Source: a virus
DNA length: 38,767 bases
IMG/VR virus record: IMGVR_UViG_3300017763_002481
Coordinates: 1-38,767 of that record
Direction: 5' to 3' (one strand)
A program made the position numbers and the translations under genes. How positions within the stretch are numbered: position 1 is the stretch's first letter; the number at the start of each line of letters is the position of its first letter. The notes under the pieces are model-generated. The model did no database searches. It worked only from the letters and a program-made list of their open reading frames with translations, and had not been told where the DNA came from. Positions 15,648-22,699 of this stretch are shown piece by piece.

Positions 15648-16154
15648 ATGGAAAGAGAAGGTTACACAGACGACACTAAGTTCTTCATAGGCACAGAAGT
15701 AGAGCATACTCCTGCTTATGGACAACGAACATTGTTTGTTATTGGCTTACAGAATCCTAAAGAGATATTAGCAAGGGCATTGAATAACAACTGCCCTCAC
15801 ATATACTTAGGTGCTAATCAAAGTTTCAATCCCACAAATGAAGAGCTAGTAGATTGGGACTTCATGTGTATAGAACTATTAAAGAATGATATTTGGGTAA
15901 CATTGGATTATGATGTTAAACACCACGAGAATATACTTGAAGGTGGTATGACAGAGTATGACACTTTTATACCAATGATTAGTGTTAAGTTACCTTACAT
16001 TGGTCAGTTAGGATACAACGCATGTATCAAGTTAGATGACAAAGACTTTAAAGCAACAAACCCAGGCGTATGGACACACAATGTTCATGACTTAATGGAT
16101 AGAAAAGTGTACACCGATTGGACCAAGTACACTAAGGATGAAATTATAGAATGA
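15648..16154 (+). CDS. Conserved unknown (168 aa) downstream of dpdA
   Basis: A soluble protein of mixed strands and helices: FFIGTEVEHTPAYGQRTLFVIG near the start, HIYLGANQSFNPTNEELVDW and VTLDYDVKHHENI in the middle, then MISVKLPYIGQL. The conserved-looking His, Asp and Glu residues (EVEH, DYDVKHHE) could bind a metal, but no known enzyme motif is complete. Its place right after dpdA and one small gene makes a role in deazaguanine chemistry possible (for example later tailoring of the base), purely from position. ATGA coupling to the next gene. Confidence 0.65.
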   Translation: MEREGYTDDTKFFIGTEVEHTPAYGQRTLFVIGLQNPKEILARALNNNCPHIYLGANQSFNPTNEELVDWDFMCIELLKNDIWVTLDYDVKHHENILEGGMTEYDTFIPMISVKLPYIGQLGYNACIKLDDKDFKATNPGVWTHNVHDLMDRKVYTDWTKYTKDEIIE

Positions 16155-16405
16155 ACGAAGTAGGCATATCCGATGTAATAGGACTTATAGGTGTAGCATT
16201 ATTGATTACTACCTATGCATTATTACAGTTTGATAGGATAGATCCTAAAGGTTTTTGGTATAGTTTTAACAATATGATTGTTGCTATACTAGTTACTGTA
16301 AGTTTAGTTTATAGTTTTAATTTAGCAAGTATGGTAATAGAAATATTTTGGTTCAGTTTAAGTTTATATGGGGTATGGAAATACTACACCAGAAAAAAAG
16401 GTTGA
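16151..16405 (+). CDS. Small three-helix membrane protein, CBU_0592-like family
   Basis: 84 residues with three transmembrane segments (about 7-25, 39-56 and 59-77). The signature IGLIGVALLITTYALLQ...FNNMIVAILVTVSLVYSFNLASMVIEIFWFSLSLYGVWK follows, by eye, the CBU_0592-like family of small bacterial membrane proteins, whose function is unknown. Probably taken from a bacterial host at some time. Start overlaps the previous stop (ATGA). The next promoter's -35 box overlaps its last codons. Confidence 0.65.
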   Translation: MNEVGISDVIGLIGVALLITTYALLQFDRIDPKGFWYSFNNMIVAILVTVSLVYSFNLASMVIEIFWFSLSLYGVWKYYTRKKG

Positions 16406-16430
16406 CAAATGGTGCTATTTTATATAAAAT
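16402..16430 (+). promoter_or_regulatory. Sigma70-like promoter with GGTTGACA -35 box
   Basis: TTGACA (16402-16407), 17-base spacer, TAAAAT (16425-16430; TATAAA two bases earlier is an alternative). Predicted start about 16437, only 7 bases before the ATG at 16444, with no ribosome site between: a near-leaderless arrangement. CACCA upstream and TGGTG downstream could pair around the -35 box. Confidence 0.65.
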
Positions 16431-16443
16431 AGTATATTAGATT

Positions 16444-16575
16444 ATGAAAATTAAATTAGAAATAGATATCGATACAAAAGAAGATATGGACGAGATCAAC
16501 TCTTTAGTAGAGCTTGTAACCGAATTTAGAGACAGATTGATTGCTCTACAAGACGGAGATTGGGATGATGATTGA
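16444..16575 (+). CDS. Small acidic protein (43 aa)
   Basis: Reads MKIKLEIDIDTKEDMDE and continues as a helix (INSLVELVTEFRDRLIAL) ending in GDWDDD. A sigma70-like promoter lies directly upstream, and the next gene starts inside it, which supports it as a gene despite its size. No family is recognised. The acidic tail and amphipathic helix suggest a protein-binding role. Confidence 0.55.
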   Translation: MKIKLEIDIDTKEDMDEINSLVELVTEFRDRLIALQDGDWDDD

Positions 16576-16729
16576 GGACATACTTAATTTTATTGTAGGT
16601 ACTGTTTTTCTTATTGGTGCAGGGTATTTTGCATATATGAGTAACGTACTTGTAAGCGAAAAGAAAGCAAGGTACAGAGCAGGAACACATGACTATTATG
16701 ATAATCCTATTGAGAAGGACAATGAATGA
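16565..16729 (+). CDS. Small single-pass membrane protein (54 aa)
   Basis: The start MMIEDILNF at 16565 is preferred over an upstream TTG (16541) because a GGAG site lies ahead of it. One transmembrane segment (about residues 6-25, LNFIVGTVFLIGAGYFAYM) is followed by a basic then acidic cytoplasmic-type tail (VSEKKARYRAG...NPIEKDNE). Overlaps its neighbours on both sides by a few bases. Function unknown. Confidence 0.6.
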   Translation: MMIEDILNFIVGTVFLIGAGYFAYMSNVLVSEKKARYRAGTHDYYDNPIEKDNE

Positions 16730-16839
16730 TAGACATGTTAGTTTTAATGTTTTGGAGTCTAATAGTAATTACATGGGTTTCATATGGAATGCATGTAATA
16801 AAAGAATACATAACTGTCAGATTAAAGAATGGAGAATGA
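16726..16839 (+). CDS. Very small membrane peptide (37 aa)
   Basis: Starts in an ATGA overlap with the previous gene. The peptide MIDMLVLMFWSLIVITWVSYG is one transmembrane segment, followed by a short charged end (HVIKEYITVRLKNGE). Small phage membrane peptides of this kind often act in lysis control or exclusion, but nothing here shows that. Confidence 0.5.
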   Translation: MIDMLVLMFWSLIVITWVSYGMHVIKEYITVRLKNGE

Positions 16840-16840
16840 A

Positions 16841-17251
16841 ATGATAGAACCAATGTTAAAAAAGCCAAGTTTATTTAGAAGGACTGTAATGTCCACAGTA
16901 GCAGGCTGGAGACGTGTAATGAGTGTTAAGTACAATCCACTAAAGTATATTCCAGACCCAAGTTTACAGACATACTTCATGTTAGTACTGTTTACTATTT
17001 GGAGTGTATGGTTTGGATTTTTAGCCGCAAACTACTTAGGTTGGTTTGGGTATAGCACAATAGCAAGTATAATTATACACGTTGCTATATTACTTCCATT
17101 AGCATTTACTAATGCAATCTTTGTTGATGCTGAACGTGATGGACACAAATGGTTAAAAGAATGGAAGGAAGAACAAAGCAGATACAACATAGTTGTCAAC
17201 AGATTGAAAACTAAGAACTTAACAATTTGGAATCCTAACAAGGAGGCGTAA
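16841..17251 (+). CDS. Two-helix membrane protein (136 aa)
   Basis: The ATG at 16841 has GGAGA (16831-16835) upstream and is preferred to the ATG at 16829. A basic N-terminus (LFRRTVMSTVAGWRRVMSVKY) precedes two transmembrane segments (about residues 47-66, FMLVLFTIWSVWFGFLAANY, and 72-92, TIASIIIHVAILLPLAFTNA) and a charged helix (DGHKWLKEWKEEQSRYN). The hairpin topology could fit a holin-like or superinfection-exclusion protein; unproven. Confidence 0.65.
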   Translation: MIEPMLKKPSLFRRTVMSTVAGWRRVMSVKYNPLKYIPDPSLQTYFMLVLFTIWSVWFGFLAANYLGWFGYSTIASIIIHVAILLPLAFTNAIFVDAERDGHKWLKEWKEEQSRYNIVVNRLKTKNLTIWNPNKEA

Positions 17252-17433
17252 TGGCAATATCAGATGAAATGAAAGAGCAACTTGAAATGGTTATCCAATA
17301 CGGTGACCAAGTAAAGGCAATGTATAAAGAACAAGATGACGTCGACTATGAGATTGGCGACTACGATGAACCTATCACACAACTGTTAGGTCATATGAAT
17401 GAAATTATGGAAGCCATCGACGGTGGATGGTGA
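17251..17433 (+). CDS. Small acidic helical protein (60 aa)
   Basis: Preceded by a strong ribosome site (AGGAGG, 17241-17246), so probably well expressed. Sequence is helical and acidic (MKEQLEMVIQYGDQVKAMYKE; EPITQLLGHMNEIMEAIDGGW). No motif. Its stop overlaps the next start (TGATG), placing it in the same unit as the cold-shock gene. Confidence 0.65.
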   Translation: MAISDEMKEQLEMVIQYGDQVKAMYKEQDDVDYEIGDYDEPITQLLGHMNEIMEAIDGGW

Positions 17434-17534
17434 TGAAAGAACATAGTCCAAATGGACATGTAGTTTTGAAGGAAGTACCTTTAGAATTTAACAAAGAAGG
17501 TAAGACTTCAAAAAAAGGAAAGAAAGAATGGTAA
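17433..17534 (+). CDS. Tiny basic protein (33 aa)
   Basis: Lies between two coupled genes, overlapping the stop before it and the cold-shock gene after it. Reads [19 protein letters not shown] and ends in a lysine-rich tail ([13 protein letters not shown]). It may be a real small gene or simply a leader that delivers ribosomes to the cold-shock start. Confidence 0.4.
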   Translation: MKEHSPNGHVVLKEVPLEFNKEGKTSKKGKKEW

Positions 17535-17725
17535 CAGGAAAAGTAAAATGGTTTAATGCAGAAAAAGGTTTTGGATTTATTACCCCAGATGACGGTAGTA
17601 AAGACGTATTTGCACATCATACAGCAATAGCAGGTGATGGGTATAAAACTTTAAATGAAAACCAAGAAGTGACATTTGATGTCACCGAAGGTGCAAAAGG
17701 ACCACAAGCAAGTAATATTGTTTAA
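17528..17725 (+). CDS. Cold-shock domain protein, CspA family
   Basis: 65 residues, the usual Csp length. Contains the RNA-binding motifs in order: [15 protein letters not shown] (RNP1 KGFGFI) and DVFAHHTAI in the RNP2 place (usually VFVH), then [18 protein letters not shown]. Family members bind single-stranded nucleic acids and melt RNA structure, easing transcription and translation. A complete phage-borne copy probably came from a bacterial host and may favour phage mRNAs. It stands in an early-type operon next to the QueD-like and Hc1-like genes. Confidence 0.93.
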   Translation: MVTGKVKWFNAEKGFGFITPDDGSKDVFAHHTAIAGDGYKTLNENQEVTFDVTEGAKGPQASNIV

Positions 17726-17734
17726 GGAGATTGT

Positions 17735-18175
17735 ATGAGAAGTATTTGGGTAACATTTAGTAAAGAAGGTATACATAAGTATCCTGCGGCATTAGAAGAT
17801 CCTAATCTAGCAACTGGCGACGAGTATGACGTTAGTTTTCTAGGTTATCCTCATAGACACACATTCCACTTTAAAGTGTGGATTGAAGTGTTCCATGATG
17901 ACAGAGACATCGAATTCATACAGTTTAAGAGATGGTTGGAGAATCAGTATCGAGATGCTATTCTTCAACTTGATTTTAAGTCATGCGAAATGATAGCAGA
18001 TGACTTATACGAAGCGATCAACGATGAATATCCTGGTCGTTACATAAAGATTTCAGTAGCCGAAGATAATGAAAACGGTTGCGAAATGGAGTATCCAGTA
18101 TCATATGATGATGAGGATGGTCCAAGTTTTGAGGATACAGACGCAATAAACGATGTATTCGATAGTTTAAAATAA
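17735..18175 (+). CDS. QueD/PTPS-like T-fold protein (6-carboxytetrahydropterin synthase-like), divergent
   Basis: The layout follows QueD/6-pyruvoyl-tetrahydropterin synthase: an early histidine (H14), the HxH zinc pair in PHRHTFHF (H40, H42), a FHDDRDIEFIQFKRWLE helix in the place of MVMDFGDLK, an LDFKSCEMIADDLYEAI block where QueD has LDHxxLN...PTxExLA, and ISVAEDNENGCEMEY in the place of the substrate-binding VxETxxxxAxY. E110 would anchor the pterin. Differences: no cysteine a few residues before HxH, and LDH reads LDF. FolE and QueE nearby leave the QueD step as the expected missing one. Fold is likely; activity is uncertain. Confidence 0.6.
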   Translation: MRSIWVTFSKEGIHKYPAALEDPNLATGDEYDVSFLGYPHRHTFHFKVWIEVFHDDRDIEFIQFKRWLENQYRDAILQLDFKSCEMIADDLYEAINDEYPGRYIKISVAEDNENGCEMEYPVSYDDEDGPSFEDTDAINDVFDSLK

Positions 18176-18186
18176 AGGAGAAACTA

Positions 18187-18366
18187 ATGACAGAAACACA
18201 TTTACAAATTAAAGCTCTAATGGAAGAGTATCAAGCAGAACAAGATAAGTTCGAAAATGGTGGTGTTAAAGCCGCGGCAACTAGAGCAAGAAAGGCTCTA
18301 ATGGAAATCTCTAAACTTTGCAAAACAAGAAGAAATGAGATTCAAGAAACTAAAAACGGAATGTAA
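18187..18366 (+). CDS. Histone H1-like protein, Hc1 family-like (59 aa)
   Basis: The core NGGVKAAATRARKALMEISKL resembles the GNKAAGTRARKASLEL signature of the Hc1 histone-H1-like family found in Chlamydia and Bacteroidetes, whose members bind and condense DNA. A helical N-terminus (LQIKALMEEYQAEQDKF) and a basic C-terminus (CKTRRNEIQETKNG) fit that family. Ribosome site AAAGGAGA just upstream. It may coat phage DNA or displace host proteins from it. Assignment is by eye on a short motif. Confidence 0.65.
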   Translation: MTETHLQIKALMEEYQAEQDKFENGGVKAAATRARKALMEISKLCKTRRNEIQETKNGM

Positions 18367-18377
18367 GGAATATTAGC

Positions 18378-19592
18378 ATGAGAAAACTATTTTATATGGG
18401 TCTAGAAAGTTACGAAGCACGTTATACGTTGCAACTGCAAGACTGGAATGAACGAGTATTCAACTTCAGAGGAGTTGACTATGAGGTTATTACTGGTGAT
18501 GAGTTAGACAATAGCAAGGCTATTGTAACTGGTAGTGTGTTAGATGCACACGGTAGAACATATTATAGTTTATCTCAGACTATGTCCCTTATCCAAATGA
18601 TGAAGAACGGTGAACTAACAAGTGATGACGTTATCTTTTATGAAGATATGTTTACGCCAGGACTTGAATGTTTGCCTTACATCATGGACCAAAGTCCACC
18701 AGAGTTTAGACCTAAAGTTTATCTACGTTTCTTAGCACAAACAACTGACCCAGATGACTTCTTAATTAGAGAAGGTATGTTTGGTTGGATGCGTAAGTAT
18801 GAGGAAATGGTAGATGAATTTGTGGATGGTATCTGCGTGGCAAGTGAAGAGTTTGTAGCACATCTGCGTATTGCAGGACTTAAAGCACCTATCTATGTAA
18901 CAGGTTTACCATATGGTAAAGAAGAAGTTAGAGGTAGGATTGATACAAACATTCCACTAGACGAAAGGACTAAACGTGTAGGCTTTGCGGCACGTTGGGA
19001 CGATGAGAAGCAACCACATTTTTATATGGACTTAGCAGAAGCCTACTACAAAATAGATCCTGAAGTCGAGTTTGCAATCTTTTGTGGACATCCAGAACTT
19101 AAAAGTTCAGATCCAGAATATGTAAAACGTGCAATTGATTTGCAAGAAGCATATGAATTAGGCAAAGTAAGAACTGCGAACTTTAAAATCTACACAGGCT
19201 TAAAGAAAAACGATTACTATAATTTGTTAGCAGACAGTAGAGTATTATTCAATTGTGCATTACAAGATTGGGTAAGCAATACTGTCAGTGAAGCCGATAC
19301 ATTTGGTACACTTACACTATATCCAGCATATAGAAGTTTTCCAGAAGTATTTGCTAACAATGGTAATCACATGTATGTTCCATGGAGCATGGACGACGCA
19401 GTAGAAAAACTGTCCAGGATGTTTACTGATATCGAAAACAAAGATCTAAATAGATATAACATTGGAAAGATCAGTGACTACCAAGATGGAACCATAAACA
19501 GAACCCTCGATGTATTAGAGGGCAACGGAGAACAATATGCAAGGAATGGTTGGGATTTCCGTAAGCATGTTGCACAAAAGAAATATGAATGA
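18378..19592 (+). CDS. Glycosyltransferase, GT-B fold (GT4/GT1-like)
   Basis: 404 residues. The C-terminal half carries GT-B features: VGFAARWDDEKQPHFYMDLAEAY near residue 197, a YTGLKKNDYYNLLADSRVLFNCALQDWVSNTVSEADTFGTLTLYP block near 273-317 with the acidic sugar-nucleotide-binding region, and a short final helix. Family members move sugars from nucleotide donors. The GalE gene starts within its last codons and could supply UDP-galactose or a related donor. Possible acceptors are DNA, virion proteins or host glycans. In T4, DNA glucosylation blocks restriction, so modified DNA is one candidate; that is inference. Confidence 0.75.
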   Translation: MRKLFYMGLESYEARYTLQLQDWNERVFNFRGVDYEVITGDELDNSKAIVTGSVLDAHGRTYYSLSQTMSLIQMMKNGELTSDDVIFYEDMFTPGLECLPYIMDQSPPEFRPKVYLRFLAQTTDPDDFLIREGMFGWMRKYEEMVDEFVDGICVASEEFVAHLRIAGLKAPIYVTGLPYGKEEVRGRIDTNIPLDERTKRVGFAARWDDEKQPHFYMDLAEAYYKIDPEVEFAIFCGHPELKSSDPEYVKRAIDLQEAYELGKVRTANFKIYTGLKKNDYYNLLADSRVLFNCALQDWVSNTVSEADTFGTLTLYPAYRSFPEVFANNGNHMYVPWSMDDAVEKLSRMFTDIENKDLNRYNIGKISDYQDGTINRTLDVLEGNGEQYARNGWDFRKHVAQKKYE

Positions 19593-20562
19593 AGAAGCAA
19601 AAACAGTCTTAGTTACAGGCGGTAGTGGATACATTGGCGGAGTAGTTTGCAGACTACTTGTTGATGCAGGACACAATGTTGTAAACTTAGACAGAGCAAA
19701 GAAACAAATACCAGGTGTGAATCAGTATCCTTTTGATATCGACAACCACCAAGTAAAAGGTATTATCAAATTGATCAAGCCAGATACTATTATACATTTA
19801 GCGGCTGACCATGAAGTAGGTAGAAGTGTAACAGAGCCTAACGTGTTTTATAAAAACAATGTTGCTAACACAATTGACTTACTAGATCATGCTGTAGAAA
19901 GTGGAGTTAAGAACTTTATATTCAGCAGTTCAAGTTCAGTATATGGTGATATCAATACATTCCCAACAACAGAAGACACACCAAAAGCACCAGTAAGCCC
20001 ATATGGTTTAAGTAAAAGTATTATAGAAGATATACTTCCTGACTATGAAAAGGCTTACGGACTTAAATTTATAGCATTAAGATATTTCAATGCCGCAGGT
20101 GCAATGCCTGATTTAAGTCATGGTTACACACAAGACCCAGCAAGTCACATTGTTCCTATTATTGCTAGAAAAGTAATAGCAGGAGAAGATGTTGAAGTGT
20201 TTGGCACAGACTACAATACCACAGACGGTACATGTGAAAGAGATTATACGCATGTGTTTGATATTGGTACAGCACATTTATCAAGTATGAACTATCTAAA
20301 CGATGGTGGAGACAGTGGCATATTTAATATTGGTGCAGGTAATAGTCAAAGTGTTAAGCAAGTGATTGCAGAGTTTGAAACAGTTACTGGTGAAACTATA
20401 AACACTATTGAAACAGATAGAAGAGCAGGAGATCCGCCTAAGACATTTGCTGATAACACATTAGCAAAAGAAACGTTTGGTTGGACTCCTATATATGGTT
20501 TAAATGAAATAGTTGACCATTCTTACCAATGGGAACTAAAGAAAAATAAAAGCAGAAAATAG
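19585..20562 (+). CDS. galE: UDP-glucose 4-epimerase-like, NAD-dependent
   Basis: Start set at 19585 (MNEEAKTVLVTGG), which overlaps the previous stop by 8 bases; the longer frame from 19537 is unlikely. The 325-residue protein has TGGSGYIGG for NAD binding, the HLAADHEVGRSV segment, the SSSSSVYG active-site serine block, YGLSK (YxxxK) near 146, and RYFNAAGA. This is the GalE pattern: interconversion of UDP-glucose and UDP-galactose. Length is near the family norm (~338). Paired with the glycosyltransferase before it, it likely makes the sugar donor. Confidence 0.88.
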   Translation: MNEEAKTVLVTGGSGYIGGVVCRLLVDAGHNVVNLDRAKKQIPGVNQYPFDIDNHQVKGIIKLIKPDTIIHLAADHEVGRSVTEPNVFYKNNVANTIDLLDHAVESGVKNFIFSSSSSVYGDINTFPTTEDTPKAPVSPYGLSKSIIEDILPDYEKAYGLKFIALRYFNAAGAMPDLSHGYTQDPASHIVPIIARKVIAGEDVEVFGTDYNTTDGTCERDYTHVFDIGTAHLSSMNYLNDGGDSGIFNIGAGNSQSVKQVIAEFETVTGETINTIETDRRAGDPPKTFADNTLAKETFGWTPIYGLNEIVDHSYQWELKKNKSRK

Positions 20563-20591
20563 TTGACTTCTGCCAATAAAAATGGTATAAT
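20563..20591 (+). promoter_or_regulatory. Sigma70-like promoter, leaderless, inside a hairpin
   Basis: TTGACT (20563-20568), 17-base spacer, TATAAT (20586-20591). The predicted start is 20598, the A of the next ATG: a leaderless transcript. GCAGAA (20552-20557) and TTCTGC (20568-20573) can form a 6-bp stem around the -35 box, so the upstream gene's 3' end and this promoter overlap. Confidence 0.8.
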
Positions 20592-20597
20592 AGTATT

Positions 20598-21062
20598 ATG
20601 AGTATAGAACGATTGGTAGTAACAGAAGCAGATCTTAAGAACATGCTACATAGCATTGTTAGAGATATGCACACAGAAAACTACAAACCAGAAGTAATAA
20701 TAGGTCCTAACAGAGGCGGATTACAAATAGGTGTAATGTTAAGTCATTATTTTGATGTACCATTTGTACCATTACAGTGGCAAACACGTGATGGTGACAA
20801 AACAGATCATGCAAATCTTATTGCATTTGTAAACGATTACAGAGAGAAGAACATATTGCTAATAGATGATATCAATGATACTGGTAAAACATTAAACAGC
20901 ATAACTGAAACCATATATCAAGACTTTGTTTTTGATCTTAAGGTTGCTGTATTGTTTAATAAAACTACATCAACATTTGAGACTGTTGACTATTCAGCAG
21001 AAGAACTAACTCCGGACTACAATCCTTGGATAGTATTCCCTTATGAGGAGTGGTGGAAATAA
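20598..21062 (+). CDS. Purine-type phosphoribosyltransferase
   Basis: 154 residues with the PRPP-binding signature NILLIDDINDTGKTL (DD at 90-91, TGKT at 95-98) and GPNRGGLQIG near 36. Members join purine bases (hypoxanthine, xanthine, guanine) to PRPP. Size and motif spacing fit xanthine/hypoxanthine or guanine types. It heads the unit that contains folE, so it may feed guanine nucleotides to GTP cyclohydrolase or salvage guanine released by the transglycosylase; both are inference. No ribosome site precedes it, and the promoter predicts a leaderless mRNA. Confidence 0.85.
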   Translation: MSIERLVVTEADLKNMLHSIVRDMHTENYKPEVIIGPNRGGLQIGVMLSHYFDVPFVPLQWQTRDGDKTDHANLIAFVNDYREKNILLIDDINDTGKTLNSITETIYQDFVFDLKVAVLFNKTTSTFETVDYSAEELTPDYNPWIVFPYEEWWK

Positions 21063-21325
21063 TGTGCGGTGGTTATACAGGAGAGCATGATAACATGAAG
21101 AACGCAGTAATAAGAGCAGTATCTAGATCTAATAAAAACGAAGGAACGCATTCCAGCATGTATGTTGTTGACTTATACAAAAACAATGTTATGGTGGGTG
21201 TTATTGAACTTCCTGGCAAGAGTAAATACTATGCTGAAGACGTTGTTGAGAATTGGCAGACCGGAATATTAGGAGAAGACAATGAGCACATCAAAAAGTT
21301 TGAGGAATCACCTCAAGGTTCTTGA
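21062..21325 (+). CDS. Hypothetical protein (87 aa)
   Basis: The ATG at 21062 overlaps the previous stop (TAATG) and is preferred to a GTG at 21050. Contains MCGGYTGEHDN, a NKNEGTHSSMYVVDLYKNNVMVGVIELPGKSKYYAEDVVENW block that looks beta-alpha, and an acidic end. No recognised family. The next gene starts inside it in another frame behind an AGGAGA site. Confidence 0.6.
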   Translation: MCGGYTGEHDNMKNAVIRAVSRSNKNEGTHSSMYVVDLYKNNVMVGVIELPGKSKYYAEDVVENWQTGILGEDNEHIKKFEESPQGS

Positions 21326-21485
21326 GGAAAGACATAGAGAACTCGACAAGAAAGTTGCCGAGGACTACGAGCATTATCTAAATGATGATCAGTTAAATGC
21401 TGAAAAGTTAGAGAAACTCAAATTAAAGCATGAGATAGCAGATTTAATAGAACAAATAAAAGATAAGGAACAAGAAGAGAAATGA
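21282..21485 (+). CDS. DUF465/YdcH-like coiled-coil protein (67 aa)
   Basis: The sequence LKVLEERHRELDKKVAEDYEH...EKLEKLKLKHEIADLIEQIK follows the DUF465 (YdcH/SlyX-like) pattern: two helices with an HRELD signature and a K-L-K-x-x-I-A end. Members are small bacterial coiled-coil proteins of unknown function. Ribosome site AGGAGA at 21270. Overlaps both neighbours, ATGA with folE. Probably of host origin. Confidence 0.7.
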   Translation: MSTSKSLRNHLKVLEERHRELDKKVAEDYEHYLNDDQLNAEKLEKLKLKHEIADLIEQIKDKEQEEK

Positions 21486-22171
21486 GTACAAGTAATAAGA
21501 TCAAGGATAGATTAGTTGCCGCTGGTAAAAGATTTTGGGCAGGAGATAATATCTCTGACTACATAGAAGAAGGTGAGAAGCAACAACTAATAGACGAACT
21601 TTCAATTAAGTTTGAAGATGTCTTGCAAGGTCTTGTTATTGATACTGAGAACGATCCTAACAGTAACGGCACAGGCAAACGTCTTGCTAAGATGTATATC
21701 AATGAACTAATGGCAGGTAGGTATGAATCTATACCAGTTGCAACTGCTTTCCCTAATGACAGCGAAGATAGATATGAAGGCATGTTGGTTGTGCGTAGCG
21801 AACTAACAAGTATGTGTTCACACCATCATCAGATAGTTAGAGGTGTTGCATACATTGGTATTATTGCTAGTGATAAACTAATTGGCCTAAGCAAGTACAC
21901 AAGGATTGCACAATGGTGTGCAATGAGAGGTACACTACAAGAAGAACTTGCTAACGATATAGTTAGAGAAATACAGAAAGCCACAGGTGCAGAGCATTTG
22001 GGTGTGTATGTACAAGCAACACACGGTTGCGTAGAGAATAGAGGTGTTAAGGCACATAGTAGTCTTACACAAACAACTGTATTAAAGGGTGCATTCAAAG
22101 ATGACCCAGGTACAAAGAAAGAGTTTATGGATAACATAAAGTTACAACAATCATATGCGGGTGACAAGTAA
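21482..22171 (+). CDS. folE: GTP cyclohydrolase I (FolE)
   Basis: 229 residues, near the family norm (~222). Zinc ligands are present: C112 and H115 in TSMCSHHHQ and C183 in HGCVENRG. The GLSKYTRIAQWCAMRGTLQEELANDI helix and the final HSSLTQTTVLKG strand are typical. It converts GTP to 7,8-dihydroneopterin triphosphate, first step of both folate and 7-deazaguanine (preQ0) synthesis. With QueE 0.5 kb downstream and a QueD-like gene at 17.7 kb, the 7-deazaguanine route is the likely use. ATGA overlap with the gene before. Confidence 0.95.
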   Translation: MSTSNKIKDRLVAAGKRFWAGDNISDYIEEGEKQQLIDELSIKFEDVLQGLVIDTENDPNSNGTGKRLAKMYINELMAGRYESIPVATAFPNDSEDRYEGMLVVRSELTSMCSHHHQIVRGVAYIGIIASDKLIGLSKYTRIAQWCAMRGTLQEELANDIVREIQKATGAEHLGVYVQATHGCVENRGVKAHSSLTQTTVLKGAFKDDPGTKKEFMDNIKLQQSYAGDK

Positions 22172-22699
22172 GTGATATTAAAAAGAAACAAAGCATGGGT
22201 ATTACAAAAAGGATTAGTTCCTATTGATGCTGTATGCGATATGGTTGCAATGGGTAAGGATCTGCAAGATATCTTGCGTAGATTTTCTATACTTAACAAC
22301 AACGATATATTCGAATGTATAGAATTTTATGCACAAAATACTATTGTTCCTGACCATGATCCAGAGTCTTTAATATCATTGGTAAATACTGATCCAGAAG
22401 AAATTATTATTGAGGTAACAAATATAAATCAAACTGTATACTTGAAGTTAGTTGAACTGGGTAAAAGATATCACCCTGAGCAACAAGACTTTCATGTGTG
22501 TATGAATTTAGGTTTAAAGGTTGTATGTTTACATAACGTACAAAAGATTGAAAGTAACGCAAGTGAAATGCAAGATAGGCTACATAAAGCAGTACATCAA
22601 GCAATTCATAGATCAGTCCCAGAAGTATATGAGGACTTAGATAGAACAAAAGAAGATCTCGATTACGACGACTTCATTAAAAGAGAAAAGAATATATGA
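22172..22699 (+). CDS. Unknown protein (175 aa) between folE and queE
   Basis: Begins with GTG directly after the folE stop and ends in an ATGA overlap with queE, so it is translated with both. It is mostly helical, with RRFSILNNNDIFECIEFYAQN, a EEIIIEVTNINQTVYLKLVELGKRYHPEQQDFHVCMNLGLKVVC block and a helical charged end. No conserved catalytic set for QueD or QueC is visible. Its position makes a role in the same pathway possible, though unproven. Confidence 0.65.
   Translation: MILKRNKAWVLQKGLVPIDAVCDMVAMGKDLQDILRRFSILNNNDIFECIEFYAQNTIVPDHDPESLISLVNTDPEEIIIEVTNINQTVYLKLVELGKRYHPEQQDFHVCMNLGLKVVCLHNVQKIESNASEMQDRLHKAVHQAIHRSVPEVYEDLDRTKEDLDYDDFIKREKNI

Noticed and set aside
22172-22699. QueC or QueD activity for the gene between folE and queE
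   Set aside because: No SGGxDS motif and no HxH zinc site are present.
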